A DNA stretch of 64,000 bases, from positions 5,084,001-5,148,000 of the forward strand of contig OZ257157.1 of NCBI GenBank assembly GCA_965279405.1. Direction: 5' to 3'. This document shows, one piece after another, positions 17,851 to 25,525 of the stretch (positions are counted from its first letter, which is position 1; every line of letters begins with the position of its first letter). Source of the stretch: CBDDIP01 sp965279405 (lineage in GTDB: Bacteria > Actinomycetota > Acidimicrobiia > Acidimicrobiales > Ilumatobacteraceae). The notes beneath the pieces were generated by a model, which made no database searches, was not told the DNA's origin, and saw only the letters and a list, made by a program, of their open reading frames with translations. The position numbers were made by a program, and so were the translations under genes.

Positions 17851-18321
17851 TCAGGTGGGCTCGCCCCAGAGGGCCTTGGCCAGGAGCGTGTTCAGCGTGT
17901 CGACCTCGGCGGCGGTGAGCCCGGCCCACTGGCGTCGATGGAAGTCCTGCAGCTTCGGTGTGACCGAAGCGAAGGCCCGTCGACCCGCCGCGGTCGCGCG
18001 CACGAGCACCGAGCGACGGTCTGCAGGGTTGGGCAGTCGCTCGACGAGCCCGTCGCGCACCATTCGATCGACAAGTCGCGTCGTGTCCGACGCGCGGTTG
18101 AGCAGACCGTCGGCGACGGCTCCCATCGGCAGGCCGTCATCGGCGCCGTCGGCGAGGCACAGCGTCCACAGCGCGACGTACTGCTGGTGGGTGATCCCGT
18201 CCGGCCGGCACAGCTCCTCCAGCGCTTCGAGGTTGCGGTTGGCGAGCAGGAGGACGTTGATGTGCACGCCGCGCCCGACACGGACCGCCTTCGGCTCCCT
18301 CGCCAGCGTTGCGTTCAACAT
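17851..18321 (-). CDS. MarR-family transcriptional regulator
   Basis: 156-aa winged-helix repressor. The HTH is in G-L-P-M-G-A-V-A-D-G-L-L-N-R-A-S-D-T-T (about 66-84), followed by the wing with R-L-P-N-P-A-D-R-R-S-V-L-V (about 97-109), which is the MarR signature. The start at 18321 is the ATG nearest the domain; the open frame further upstream lies over the operator. It is the first gene of the leftward aromatic operon and divergent from a serine hydrolase; a perfect inverted repeat sits 18 bases before its start. It probably represses the catabolic genes and is relieved by a phenolic or thioester ligand. Confidence 0.88.
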   Translation of the reverse strand: MLNATLAREPKAVRVGRGVHINVLLLANRNLEALEELCRPDGITHQQYVALWTLCLADGADDGLPMGAVADGLLNRASDTTRLVDRMVRDGLVERLPNPADRRSVLVRATAAGRRAFASVTPKLQDFHRRQWAGLTAAEVDTLNTLLAKALWGEPT

Positions 18322-18338
18322 GCAGCAACTGTACGTCA

Positions 18339-18353
18339 CAACGATAGTCGTTG
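18339..18353. promoter_or_regulatory. MarR operator candidate
   Basis: CAACGATAGTCGTTG is a perfect inverted repeat (6-bp arms, 3-bp centre) placed 18 bases upstream of the marR ATG and 46 bases upstream of the divergent serine hydrolase ATG. The surrounding DNA is locally AT-richer, as expected for promoters. MarR dimers bind such sites, so control of both divergent units is likely. Confidence 0.6.
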
Positions 18354-18398
18354 CAACAGATATCTTCCCTGGCCGGTCGTCGACGGCAGAATGGGCCC

Positions 18399-19400
18399 AT
18401 GACGACCGACGGCACGTGCGCACCGGGCTACGAGGGCGTCCGATCCGCGGTCGACGCGTGTGGGCCGGGCGTCGCCGTCGCCGCGTTCGTCGACGGGCGT
18501 CCGGTGATCGATCTGTGGACCGACGGTCTCGTCGACGACTCGCTGGTGTGCACGTGGTCGACCGTCAAACCGATCACCGGTTCGTGCCTGCTGCTGCTCG
18601 TCGACCGCGGGCTGGTCGGGCTGGACGACCGGGTCACGTCGATCTGGCCGGAGATCGGCGACGACCGGCTGCTCGTGCGTCACGTGCTCACCCACACCGC
18701 CGGCCGCATCTCGGTCCCTCCCGTCCCGTTGACCGACTGGAACGCGTCTGTTGCGGCGCTGACCGAGATGGACGCCGACTGGGCGCCGGGCACGGTGATC
18801 TGCGAGCACGCGCAGACGTTCGGGCACCTCGTCGGCGAGCTGGTCCGCAGGATCGACGGCCGCTCACTCGGTCGCTTCCTCGCCGAGGAGCTCGCCGAAC
18901 CGCTCGGCATCGACATCGCCGTGGGAGTGGCCGACACGGAGCTCGCTCGGGTCGCCGACACGGTCGGTCTCGACCGGGCGTGGTGGGCTTCGACGCGCGG
19001 CCGTGCTGGTTCGGTGTGGCACCGCTCGCTCGGGCCGTGGGTGGACGTCAACGACCGGGTGTGGCGTCAGGCCGAGGTGCCCGCGGTCAACGGCCACGCG
19101 ACCGCCCGCGGGCTCGCCTCGTTCTGGCAGGCGTTCCTCGACGGGCAGTTGCCGTCCGGGCTCGGGCTGCCGGGCGCCACCGGGTACGACCGGTTCGTGC
19201 ACGAGCGGGTGACCTGGACGCTCGGCAGCGGGCGCATCGACGGACCGACCGTCGGCATGGCCGGCCTCGGCGGCCAGTGGGGTGCTGCCCGCCCCGACCT
19301 CGGCCTGGCATGGGCGTTCCTGACGACGCACGTCGGCACCCACGACCGCGCCCAGCTCGTCGAGGACGCCCTGCTCGCCGCCGTCGAACGAGCCCGCTGA
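18399..19400 (+). CDS. Serine hydrolase, class C beta-lactamase-like (EstB-type) with altered second motif
   Basis: 333-aa beta-lactamase-fold hydrolase without a signal peptide. The nucleophile motif S54-T-V-K57 is intact (T-W-S-T-V-K). In EstB-like proteins the next motif normally carries a catalytic Tyr (Y-H-A-x-T-F-G); here the same spot reads C-E136-H-A-Q-T-F-G, so the Tyr is replaced by Glu. The remainder (R-V-D-G-R-S-L-like helix, G-G-Q-W-G near the C-terminus) is conserved. It may be an esterase with changed chemistry or have lost activity. ATG 18399 is used; the longer frame from 18351 begins within the operator region. Confidence 0.8.
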   Translation: MTTDGTCAPGYEGVRSAVDACGPGVAVAAFVDGRPVIDLWTDGLVDDSLVCTWSTVKPITGSCLLLLVDRGLVGLDDRVTSIWPEIGDDRLLVRHVLTHTAGRISVPPVPLTDWNASVAALTEMDADWAPGTVICEHAQTFGHLVGELVRRIDGRSLGRFLAEELAEPLGIDIAVGVADTELARVADTVGLDRAWWASTRGRAGSVWHRSLGPWVDVNDRVWRQAEVPAVNGHATARGLASFWQAFLDGQLPSGLGLPGATGYDRFVHERVTWTLGSGRIDGPTVGMAGLGGQWGAARPDLGLAWAFLTTHVGTHDRAQLVEDALLAAVERAR

Positions 19401-19403
19401 CCC

Positions 19404-19572
19404 ATCCGAGTACTCGACGCGCGCCCACCGCGCCTTCAACACTCGGATCGAGCCAAGGCCGACCCATCCGAGTACCCAACGCGCGCCCACCGCGCGTTCG
19501 ACACTCGGATCGAGCCAGGGCCGGGTCGATCCGAGTACTCAACGCGCGCTCACCGCGCGTTCAACACTCGGG
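19404..19572. repeat. Array of three palindromic repeats (family 2)
   Basis: Three 43-45-bp units at 19404-19448, 19466-19510 and 19529-19572, with a period of 62-63 bp and related GC-rich spacers (CGAGCCARGGCCG). Each unit runs from ATCCGAGTAC...ACGCGCG to CGCG...CACTCGGAT and can fold on itself. The array fills the gap between the convergent serine hydrolase and ECF sigma genes. A five-unit array of the same element in inverse orientation is at 40245-40491. Confidence 0.9.
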
Positions 19573-19585
19573 CCCGGCGGGCCGG

Positions 19586-20860
19586 TCAGTCGGGCAACGC
19601 GGCGAGCTTGCGTTCGAGCACCGAGCGTTCGCGGGCGTTGGTGCAACGTTCGACGGCGACCAGCAGCTCGGCGCGGGCTTCGGCCACACGACCGAGCCGC
19701 GTGAGCAGCTCGCCGCGAACGCTCGGCAGCAGGTGCGAGCCGCCCAGGCGATCCTCGGCCACCAGACGATCGACGACCTGCAGCGCCATCACCGGCCCCT
19801 GCGACATCGACAGCGCGACCGCCCGGTTGAGCTCGACGATCGACGACGGAGCGAGCCGACCGAGCGCGTCGTAGAGGACGACGATCCGCTCCCAATCGGT
19901 GTCGTCGACCGAGGGTGCAAGCGCATGGCACTCGGCGATCGACGCCTGCAGGCCGTAGTAGCCGAGTCCGCGGCCGACCTTGGTGGCCTGGGCGAGCGCG
20001 CCGCGACCGCGGCGGATCGCGGATCGATCCCACCGACGACGATCCTGGTCGGCCAGGAGCACCGGCTCGCCATCGCCGTCGGTGCGCGCCGGGAACCGCG
20101 CCGCGGTCAGCTCCAGCAGCGCGAGCAAGCCGTGCGGCTCCGACTCGTCGGGAACCAACCGAGCGATGACGCGCGCCAGACGCGTTGCCTCGCGGGCGAG
20201 ATCGACGCGGATCAGAGCATCACCGGACGTCGCCGTCGAGCCCTCGGTGAAGATCACGTAGACCACGCTGAGCACGGCGGCCAGGCGGGCGCGGCGGTCG
20301 TCCGGCGAGGGCACCTCGAACGGCAGCTGCGCCGCCGACAACGTCTTCTTCGCACGGGTGATGCGGGCCTGGATCGTCGCGGTCGGGACGAAGAACGCCC
20401 GGGCGATCTCGTCGCTCGTCAGCCCGCCGATCACCCGCAACGTCATCGCCACCTGCGACTCGGGCGTCAGCACCGGATGACAGGCGGTGAAGAACAGGGC
20501 CAGCACGTCGTCGTCGATCTGATCCGGGTCGCGCTCGTCGGCGACCACTGCATCCGCGCCGCCCTCGTGGGCGATGGCCGCGTACCGCTCGTCGAGTGCG
20601 CTCCGCCGCCGAAAGGCGTCGATCGCCCGGCGCTTGGCGACCGTCATCAACCACGCTCCCGGGTTCGGTGGTACGCCGTCGCGCGGCCAGGTGACGAGTG
20701 CTTCGGCCAACGCCTCCTGGGCGACGTCCTCGGCCAACGACAGGTCACCGGTGGATCGAGCCAGCGCACCGACGATGCGCGCCGACTCGATCCTCCACAC
20801 CGCACCGACGACGTCGCGTGCCGCAGCTGCGCTCACAGCTGACCGGTCGCCTCCCGCCAT
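19586..20860 (-). CDS. ECF sigma factor, ECF42 group (with TPR-like C-terminal domain)
   Basis: 424-aa RNA polymerase sigma factor. Region 2 is in about 15-85 (D-L-S-L-A-E-D-V-A-Q-E-A then W-L-M-T-V-A-K-R-R-A-I-D), region 4 in about 125-180 (L-T-S-D-E-I-A-R-A-F-F-V-P-T-A-T-I-Q-A-R-I). The remaining 240 residues are helical repeats containing G-L-L-A-L-L-E-L and the G-Y-Y-G-L-Q-A-S-I-A-E-C-H-A segment, which marks ECF42, where this extension controls activity. The genetic neighbour, a YCII/DGPF protein overlapping by 28 bases, is the standard ECF42 partner. ATG 20860 is used. Confidence 0.92.
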   Translation of the reverse strand: MAGGDRSAVSAAAARDVVGAVWRIESARIVGALARSTGDLSLAEDVAQEALAEALVTWPRDGVPPNPGAWLMTVAKRRAIDAFRRRSALDERYAAIAHEGGADAVVADERDPDQIDDDVLALFFTACHPVLTPESQVAMTLRVIGGLTSDEIARAFFVPTATIQARITRAKKTLSAAQLPFEVPSPDDRRARLAAVLSVVYVIFTEGSTATSGDALIRVDLAREATRLARVIARLVPDESEPHGLLALLELTAARFPARTDGDGEPVLLADQDRRRWDRSAIRRGRGALAQATKVGRGLGYYGLQASIAECHALAPSVDDTDWERIVVLYDALGRLAPSSIVELNRAVALSMSQGPVMALQVVDRLVAEDRLGGSHLLPSVRGELLTRLGRVAEARAELLVAVERCTNARERSVLERKLAALPD

Positions 20861-21252
20861 GCGCGCTCCTTCTGGATCCACGGGTTCTCCTGCGGGAACT
20901 CGTCGATGCTCGGCACCCGGCGGATCTCGGTCTTGATCCCCGGGCGGGTCATCGGCAGCCGCTTGGCCCACTCGACGGCTTCCTCCTTCGAGGCCACATC
21001 GAGGATGTAGTAGCCGCCGAACAGCTCCTTGGTCTCGCCGTACGGGCCGTCGGTGACGATCGGCGGCTCCGACGAGTAGTCGACCACGACGCCCTCCTCG
21101 GCGGGGTCGAGCCCCTCGGCGGCGAGCAGCACGCCGGCGTTGATGAGCTCGTCGTTGAACTGGCCCATGGCATCGAGCATCTGCTCCATGTCGACGTCGG
21201 CGAACGACGCCATCGCCTCGTCGTTGCCTCGCATGATCAGCATGTACTTCAC
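20833..21252 (-). CDS. YCII/DGPF-family protein
   Basis: 139-aa protein with the YCII-type dimeric alpha/beta fold: K-Y-M-L-I-M-R-G at the N-terminus, V-T-D-G-P-Y-G-E-T-K-E (the DGPF element, here D-G-P-Y) at about 65-75, and F-G-G-Y-Y-I-L-D-V-A-S. GTG 21252 is chosen because AGGAGG lies seven bases upstream. The molecular activity of DGPF proteins is unknown, though YCII proteins have a His-Asp pair and may be lyases. It is co-transcribed and overlaps the ECF42 gene, and is expected to be the sigma factor's direct target. Confidence 0.88.
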   Translation of the reverse strand: MKYMLIMRGNDEAMASFADVDMEQMLDAMGQFNDELINAGVLLAAEGLDPAEEGVVVDYSSEPPIVTDGPYGETKELFGGYYILDVASKEEAVEWAKRLPMTRPGIKTEIRRVPSIDEFPQENPWIQKERAWREATGQL

Positions 21253-21300
21253 GGTGTTCCTCCTGGTGTCGTGGCCACTGCGGCCCGGTCTCATCCACAC

Positions 21301-21327
21301 GTCGAACGGCGATGCCGTGGATCGACA
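21301..21327 (-). promoter_or_regulatory. ECF42-type promoter candidate for the YCII-sigma operon
   Basis: On the minus strand TGTCGA (21327-21322) is followed after 17 bases by CGAC (21304-21301). ECF42 factors are reported to recognise TGTCGA at -35 and CGA/TC at -10, so this is a near-ideal autoregulated promoter. Transcription would start near 21294, leaving about 42 bases including the AGGAGG site before the GTG at 21252. Confidence 0.65.
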
Positions 21328-21334
21328 TCGCCAC

Positions 21335-21363
21335 CGAAGATCTTTTCGCCACCACGATCTTCG
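21335..21363. promoter_or_regulatory. Inverted repeat upstream of aldo-keto reductase
   Basis: CGAAGATC (21335-21342) and GATCTTCG (21356-21363) form a perfect 8-bp inverted repeat with a 13-base spacer. A third half-site, GCGAAGATGG, lies at 21377-21386 next to the start codon. The pair sits in the divergent region, between the ECF42 promoter and the aldo-keto reductase. No regulator gene is adjacent, so the protein that binds is unknown. Confidence 0.4.
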
Positions 21364-21390
21364 CATCCGCCGATGAGCGAAGATGGACGC

Positions 21391-22416
21391 ATGCAGTACC
21401 GACGACTTGGCACGACCGGCCTTCAGGTGAGCGAGCTCTGCCTCGGGGCGATGATGTTCGGCGCCTGGGGCAACCAGGACCACGACGACTCCGTGGCGAT
21501 CATCCACACCGCGCTCGACGCGGGCGTCAACTTCATCGACACCGCCGACGTGTACTCCAACGGCGAGTCCGAGGAGATCGTCGCCAAGGCGATCGCCGGC
21601 CGGCGCGACGACCTGGTCATCGCCACCAAGGCGTTCTTCCCGATGAGCCGCAACCCGCTGCACCAGGGCAGCTCTCGCCGCTGGATCATCCAGGAGTGCG
21701 AGAACAGCCTGCGCAGGCTGGGCACCGACCACATCGACCTCTACCAGATCCACCGTCCCGACCCGCTGACCGATGTCGACGAGACGCTCGGCGCGCTCAG
21801 CGACCTGGTGCACCAGGGCAAGGTCCGCTACCTCGGCTCGTCGACGTTCCCCGCCTCGGAGATCGTCGAGGCGCAGTGGGCCGCGGCGCGACGCAACCGC
21901 GAGCGGTTCGTCTGCGAGCAGCCGCCCTATTCGATGCTCGTACGCGGCATCGAGGCCGACGTCCTCGGCACGTGCCAGCGCCACGGCATGGGCGTCATCA
22001 GCTGGAGCCCGCTCGCAGGCGGCTGGTTGTCCGGCAACTGGCGCAAGGGCAACGACAGCGTCAGCAGCACCCGCGCCAACCGGCTGCCGGCGCGCTACGA
22101 CCTGTCGATCCCGAGCAACCAGATCAAGCTCGATGCCGCCGAGTCCTTGGCGCTGCTCGCCGAGGACGCCGGGATGCCGCTGATCCACCTGGCGATCGCC
22201 TTCGTCCTGCGTCATCCAGCGATCACCTCGGCGATCATCGGCCCGCGCACTGCCGAGCACCTCGCCGGACAGCTCGGCGCAGCCGACGTCACGCTGTCGG
22301 CCGACGTGCTCGACGCGATCGATGCGATCGTCCCGCCCGGCACGAACCTGTCCTGGGCCGACGCCGGTTACGTGCCGCCGGGCGTCGCCGACGCGACGCA
22401 ACGCCGACGCCCGTAG
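21391..22416 (+). CDS. Aldo/keto reductase
   Basis: 341-aa NADPH-dependent TIM-barrel reductase. It begins M-Q-Y-R-R-L-G-T-T-G-L-Q-V-S. The catalytic tetrad is visible: Asp and Tyr in F-I-D-T-A-D-V-Y-S, Lys in V-I-A-T-K-A-F, and His in Y-Q-I-H-R-P-D. The C-terminal S-A-I-I-G-P-R-T segment binds the cofactor. It belongs to the YajO/Tas-like group that reduces aldehydes or sugar ketones. ATG 21391 is used; ATG 21373 in frame is possible. Its TAG stop abuts the TAG stop of the convergent gene with no spacer (TAGCTA). Confidence 0.9.
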   Translation: MQYRRLGTTGLQVSELCLGAMMFGAWGNQDHDDSVAIIHTALDAGVNFIDTADVYSNGESEEIVAKAIAGRRDDLVIATKAFFPMSRNPLHQGSSRRWIIQECENSLRRLGTDHIDLYQIHRPDPLTDVDETLGALSDLVHQGKVRYLGSSTFPASEIVEAQWAAARRNRERFVCEQPPYSMLVRGIEADVLGTCQRHGMGVISWSPLAGGWLSGNWRKGNDSVSSTRANRLPARYDLSIPSNQIKLDAAESLALLAEDAGMPLIHLAIAFVLRHPAITSAIIGPRTAEHLAGQLGAADVTLSADVLDAIDAIVPPGTNLSWADAGYVPPGVADATQRRRP

Positions 22417-23430
22417 CTAGCCGCGGCGCAGGCTGCGCTTGAGGCGACCGCTGCAGCTCTGGGCGAACCGCATCCCGCGAACGCCGGTGGCCATCGGCAC
22501 GCTCGACACGTAGCTGCCCAACGTGTGCGCGCGGCGCTTCTCGCGGAGCAGCTTGCGGGCGAACGCACGCGACTCCATCGTCGTGGTCGCCGGCGCGGTG
22601 GCATACATGTCCAGCAGCTCGCGCAACGGCATCTCGTCCTTGTCGGCACGATCGAACGCGTCGAACATCTTCTGGTATGGCGCGACGTGGTTGCGCATCA
22701 TCTGCGCCTTGCGGACCCCGCCTGCGGCCAGCCGCGAACGGCGCACGACGGTCGAGCCATTGGCTGCCCGCCACGACAGCGCGACGCGTGTGGTGTCCGC
22801 GTCCTGGGTGCGGTGGATGATGTCGCCGCGCATCAGCAGCAGGTCGCCGACGGCGAGCTCGGGCGTGACGGCCAGATCCTCGAGGCTGGCCTTGATCACG
22901 CGCATCCCGCCCAGATCGTCATTGGTCGCCAACCATCGATCCGCAAGTGGGTGGAAGTGCCCGGCGCCGTTGCCGACGAGGAAGTCGTGCGCGCTCGGGG
23001 CAACGGTCTGCAGCACGTCGAACGGGATGACCTTGACGTTCGACTTCGCTGCCTCGGGCTTGATGATCGGCATGTAGAAGTTGACGTAGTCGAAGTGGTT
23101 CTGGACGATGTAGAAGCTCTCGTGGTCCTGGTGCCACGGGAAGTTCACGCCCTCCTTCGTGCCGACCTCGAAGTAGAGCGAGGTGTCCGGCACGTACACG
23201 TCCACCCGGATCGAGGTCTGCTCGTTGATCTGGCGGAGCACGTCGTCGAAGCGCGGTGTCATCCGCGAGACGACGGTCACCGTCGGCGCCTTCGAGTTGA
23301 AGTTGCGGTTGTCGTCGAGGGTGAGCTGCGAGTAGTCGTCGCGCAGCAGCTGCACCTCGTCGGCCGACAGGAAGTCGCGCACGATCACGTACCCGCGCGT
23401 CTCCAGGTCGCCCACCGATTCGATCTTCAT
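22417..23430 (-). CDS. PhyH-like Fe(II)/2-oxoglutarate oxygenase
   Basis: 337-aa cupin-fold oxygenase. The iron ligands are H-Q-D in P-W-H-Q-D-H-E-S and the distal His in I-I-H-R-T; R in T-T-R-V-A-L-S-W is the likely 2-oxoglutarate anchor. The basic C-terminal tail (R-F-A-Q-S-C-S-G-R-L-K-R-S-L-R-R) is unusual and could contact membranes or nucleic acid. ATG 23430 has a GGAGGG site. It is divergent from an acyltransferase across about 170 bases, so the two may modify the same lipid or glycan, but this is inference. Confidence 0.75.
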   Translation of the reverse strand: MKIESVGDLETRGYVIVRDFLSADEVQLLRDDYSQLTLDDNRNFNSKAPTVTVVSRMTPRFDDVLRQINEQTSIRVDVYVPDTSLYFEVGTKEGVNFPWHQDHESFYIVQNHFDYVNFYMPIIKPEAAKSNVKVIPFDVLQTVAPSAHDFLVGNGAGHFHPLADRWLATNDDLGGMRVIKASLEDLAVTPELAVGDLLLMRGDIIHRTQDADTTRVALSWRAANGSTVVRRSRLAAGGVRKAQMMRNHVAPYQKMFDAFDRADKDEMPLRELLDMYATAPATTTMESRAFARKLLREKRRAHTLGSYVSSVPMATGVRGMRFAQSCSGRLKRSLRRG

Positions 23431-23599
23431 GGTCCCTCCGCCTCCCGCATGCGTGTCGTGTGCCCGCCACCGAGAAGTTGCAGACACGTCGAACCATATC
23501 GGCACAAATGGCGACGAACTCGCTACTCTGAGCGTTCAACGGCACGGGTACCGGGGAAGCAGCCGGACCAGGCGGTCGACGGAACGGACGGGCGGGTAC

Positions 23600-24814
23600 A
23601 TGACGACGGACATGAGCACCAACGACGAGCAGATGCAGCAGCGGATCACCCCCAACCGGCGGCTGTCCTACATCGACGGGATCCGCGGGGCGAGCGCGTG
23701 CTACGTCGTGCTCTTCCACATGTACCAGTTCGCCAGCGTCCGCTTCTCGGGCGCCACGCCGTCGTGGTGGAAGGCGTTCTCGGTCTTCCAGTACGGCGAC
23801 TGCGGCGTAGCCGTGTTCATCGTCGTCTCGGGGTACTGCCTCATGCTGCCGGTGGCCGCCAACGAGGAGCTCGAGCTGCGCGGCGGGCGGATGGAGTTCG
23901 CCAAGCGCCGGCTGCGCCGTCTCGGCCCCGGCTACCTCGCCGCCCTGGCAGGCAGCAGCCTGCTCATCCTGGCCATCCCGGCGCTGCATCACCGTTCCGG
24001 CACCGTGTGGGACGTCTCGCTGCCCGCCTTCAGCCTCGGCACGATCATCGCTCACCTCCTGCTCGTCTACAACTGGAGCCGGACGTGGCGCTACGAGATC
24101 GACACGCCGATGTGGACGGTGGCGCTCGAGGTGCAGATCTACGCCGTGTTCGTGTTCGGCCTGCTGCCGTTGTGGCGCCGTTCGATCGGCCGGCGGCCGA
24201 ACCTCGTCGTCGTCCTCGCCTGCGCGGTGATCACCGCTGCCCTGATGGCGCTCGGACTGGCTTGGGCGCAGCCGTGGATGCTCGTCCTGTTCGCGTTCGG
24301 GATGTGCGCAGCGGAGGCGACCCAACGCCCCACCGGCTGGATCCCACGGATGGTCCGCGGTCGCGTCGACCTCGTCGTGATCACCGCGCTGGTCGTCGTC
24401 GGCGCGTTCTTCGCCGTCGAGGGCAGCCTGATCCACACCGCGGACGGACTGCTCTTCGCTCGCGGACTCATGGTGGGGAGCGCCGCTGCGGTCCTGCTGC
24501 TCGGCCTGCGCCTGGCCTCGACGGGCGACGGTCGGCTGACGACGCTCATCGGCAGGGCACTGTCGATCCGGCCGCTGTCGTGGCTCGGCGAGATCTCCTA
24601 CAGCCTGTACCTCGTGCACTTCCCGATCATCGGCGCAGTGACGTTGACGTGGGTCTACCGCAGCCAGCTGAACATCCCGGAGAACTTCGCGCTGATCGTC
24701 CTCGTCGCCGGTTCGCTGAGCCTGATCGTCGCGGTCGGCTTCCACCGGCTCTTCGAGCGGCGCTACCTGCTGCAGCGCCAGCCGACCCTCGCCACGGTCA
24801 CCACCTCGGACTGA
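23600..24814 (+). CDS. Membrane acyltransferase, acyltransferase-3 family
   Basis: 404-aa polytopic protein with about ten hydrophobic segments. It has the family's opening L-S-Y-I-D-G-I-R-G-A-S-A and the catalytic-His region V-V-L-F-H-M-Y, plus the second signature L-G-E-I-S-Y-S-L-Y-L-V-H-F-P near 345-358. These enzymes move acetyl or longer acyl groups onto extracellular sugars, peptidoglycan or lipids, using an intracellular acyl donor. ATG 23600 is preferred to earlier frame starts because the family begins within 25 residues of it. It ends 11 bases from the convergent TetR gene. Confidence 0.9.
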   Translation: MTTDMSTNDEQMQQRITPNRRLSYIDGIRGASACYVVLFHMYQFASVRFSGATPSWWKAFSVFQYGDCGVAVFIVVSGYCLMLPVAANEELELRGGRMEFAKRRLRRLGPGYLAALAGSSLLILAIPALHHRSGTVWDVSLPAFSLGTIIAHLLLVYNWSRTWRYEIDTPMWTVALEVQIYAVFVFGLLPLWRRSIGRRPNLVVVLACAVITAALMALGLAWAQPWMLVLFAFGMCAAEATQRPTGWIPRMVRGRVDLVVITALVVVGAFFAVEGSLIHTADGLLFARGLMVGSAAAVLLLGLRLASTGDGRLTTLIGRALSIRPLSWLGEISYSLYLVHFPIIGAVTLTWVYRSQLNIPENFALIVLVAGSLSLIVAVGFHRLFERRYLLQRQPTLATVTTSD

Positions 24815-24825
24815 TCACCGTCGCG

Positions 24826-25434
24826 TCACGTCGCCAGCGTGACTCCGGCGACGAGTCCGCGCAGCACCTCGCCGATGTCGCTCCGGGCTTGCACCGGATC
24901 CGGCGCGCGGGCGATGTACAGCGCCGCTTCGTCGACGGCGCCGACGAGCACGTGGGTGAGCGGATCGACCGGCTGGTTCGGGATCGTGCCGCGCTCCATC
25001 CCGTCGGCGAGGAGTGCGGCGACGAGGCCGACGCTGTGGCGCAGGCAGATCTCGCGCCACCGCTCCCAGCCGAGCACCGACGGGCCGTCGATGAGCACGA
25101 TCCGTTGGATGTCGGGTTCGGCGCACGCATCGAGGAACGCGTCAGCGCCGACGAGCAGCAGCGTCGCCGTGTCGTCCGGCGAGCACCCGGTGACCGCGGC
25201 GATCATCCGTTGTTCGATCTCGGCTTCGACCTGGTCGAGGACCGCAGCGAACAGCTCGGTCTTGTCGGCGAACTGGTGGTACAGCGCTCCCCTGCTGACA
25301 CCCGCCTCCCGAGCGACACGTTCGGTGCCGACCTCGGCGTAGCCATCGGCGCCGAACCGCCGGCGCGCTGCGGCGACGAGCGACGAGCTCGTCGCCTCGG
25401 TGCGTTCACGTTGCGTTCGACGCGGTGGCGTCAT
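24826..25434 (-). CDS. TetR-family transcriptional regulator
   Basis: 202 aa. The N-terminal HTH runs from about 17 to 60: A-A-R-R-R-F-G-A-D-G-Y, then V-A-R-E-A-G-V-S-R-G-A-L-Y-H-Q-F-A-D-K-T-E-L, the classic TetR signature. The C-terminal helical domain binds the ligand and dimerises, and contains I-V-L-I-D-G-P-S-V-L-G-W. ATG 25434 is used. It is divergent from an alpha/beta-hydrolase gene that is its likely target; repeated ACTTCC motifs lie between them. Confidence 0.93.
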   Translation of the reverse strand: MTPPRRTQRERTEATSSSLVAAARRRFGADGYAEVGTERVAREAGVSRGALYHQFADKTELFAAVLDQVEAEIEQRMIAAVTGCSPDDTATLLLVGADAFLDACAEPDIQRIVLIDGPSVLGWERWREICLRHSVGLVAALLADGMERGTIPNQPVDPLTHVLVGAVDEAALYIARAPDPVQARSDIGEVLRGLVAGVTLAT

Positions 25435-25452
25435 CGGTTGACAACCTCGCTC

Positions 25453-25500
25453 ACTTCCATGCAGACTGCACGTAACTTCCGTACAGCGTGTTCGGAAGTG
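25453..25500. promoter_or_regulatory. TetR operator candidate with ACTTCC repeats
   Basis: ACTTCCATGCAG (25453-25464) and ACTTCCGTACAG (25475-25486) are direct repeats spaced 22 bp, two helical turns. The second also pairs with CGGAAGT (25493-25499), giving ACTTCCG-N11-CGGAAGT. The cluster lies wholly between the TetR start (25434) and the hydrolase start (25526), which suits binding of two TetR dimers. Confidence 0.5.
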
Positions 25501-25525
25501 AGCAACGTACCAGGAGCCGCCCGCC

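Noticed and set aside
17828..20842. 1004-aa plus-strand open frame
   Set aside because: It runs across MarR, serine hydrolase and the sigma factor on other frames and has no domain of its own.
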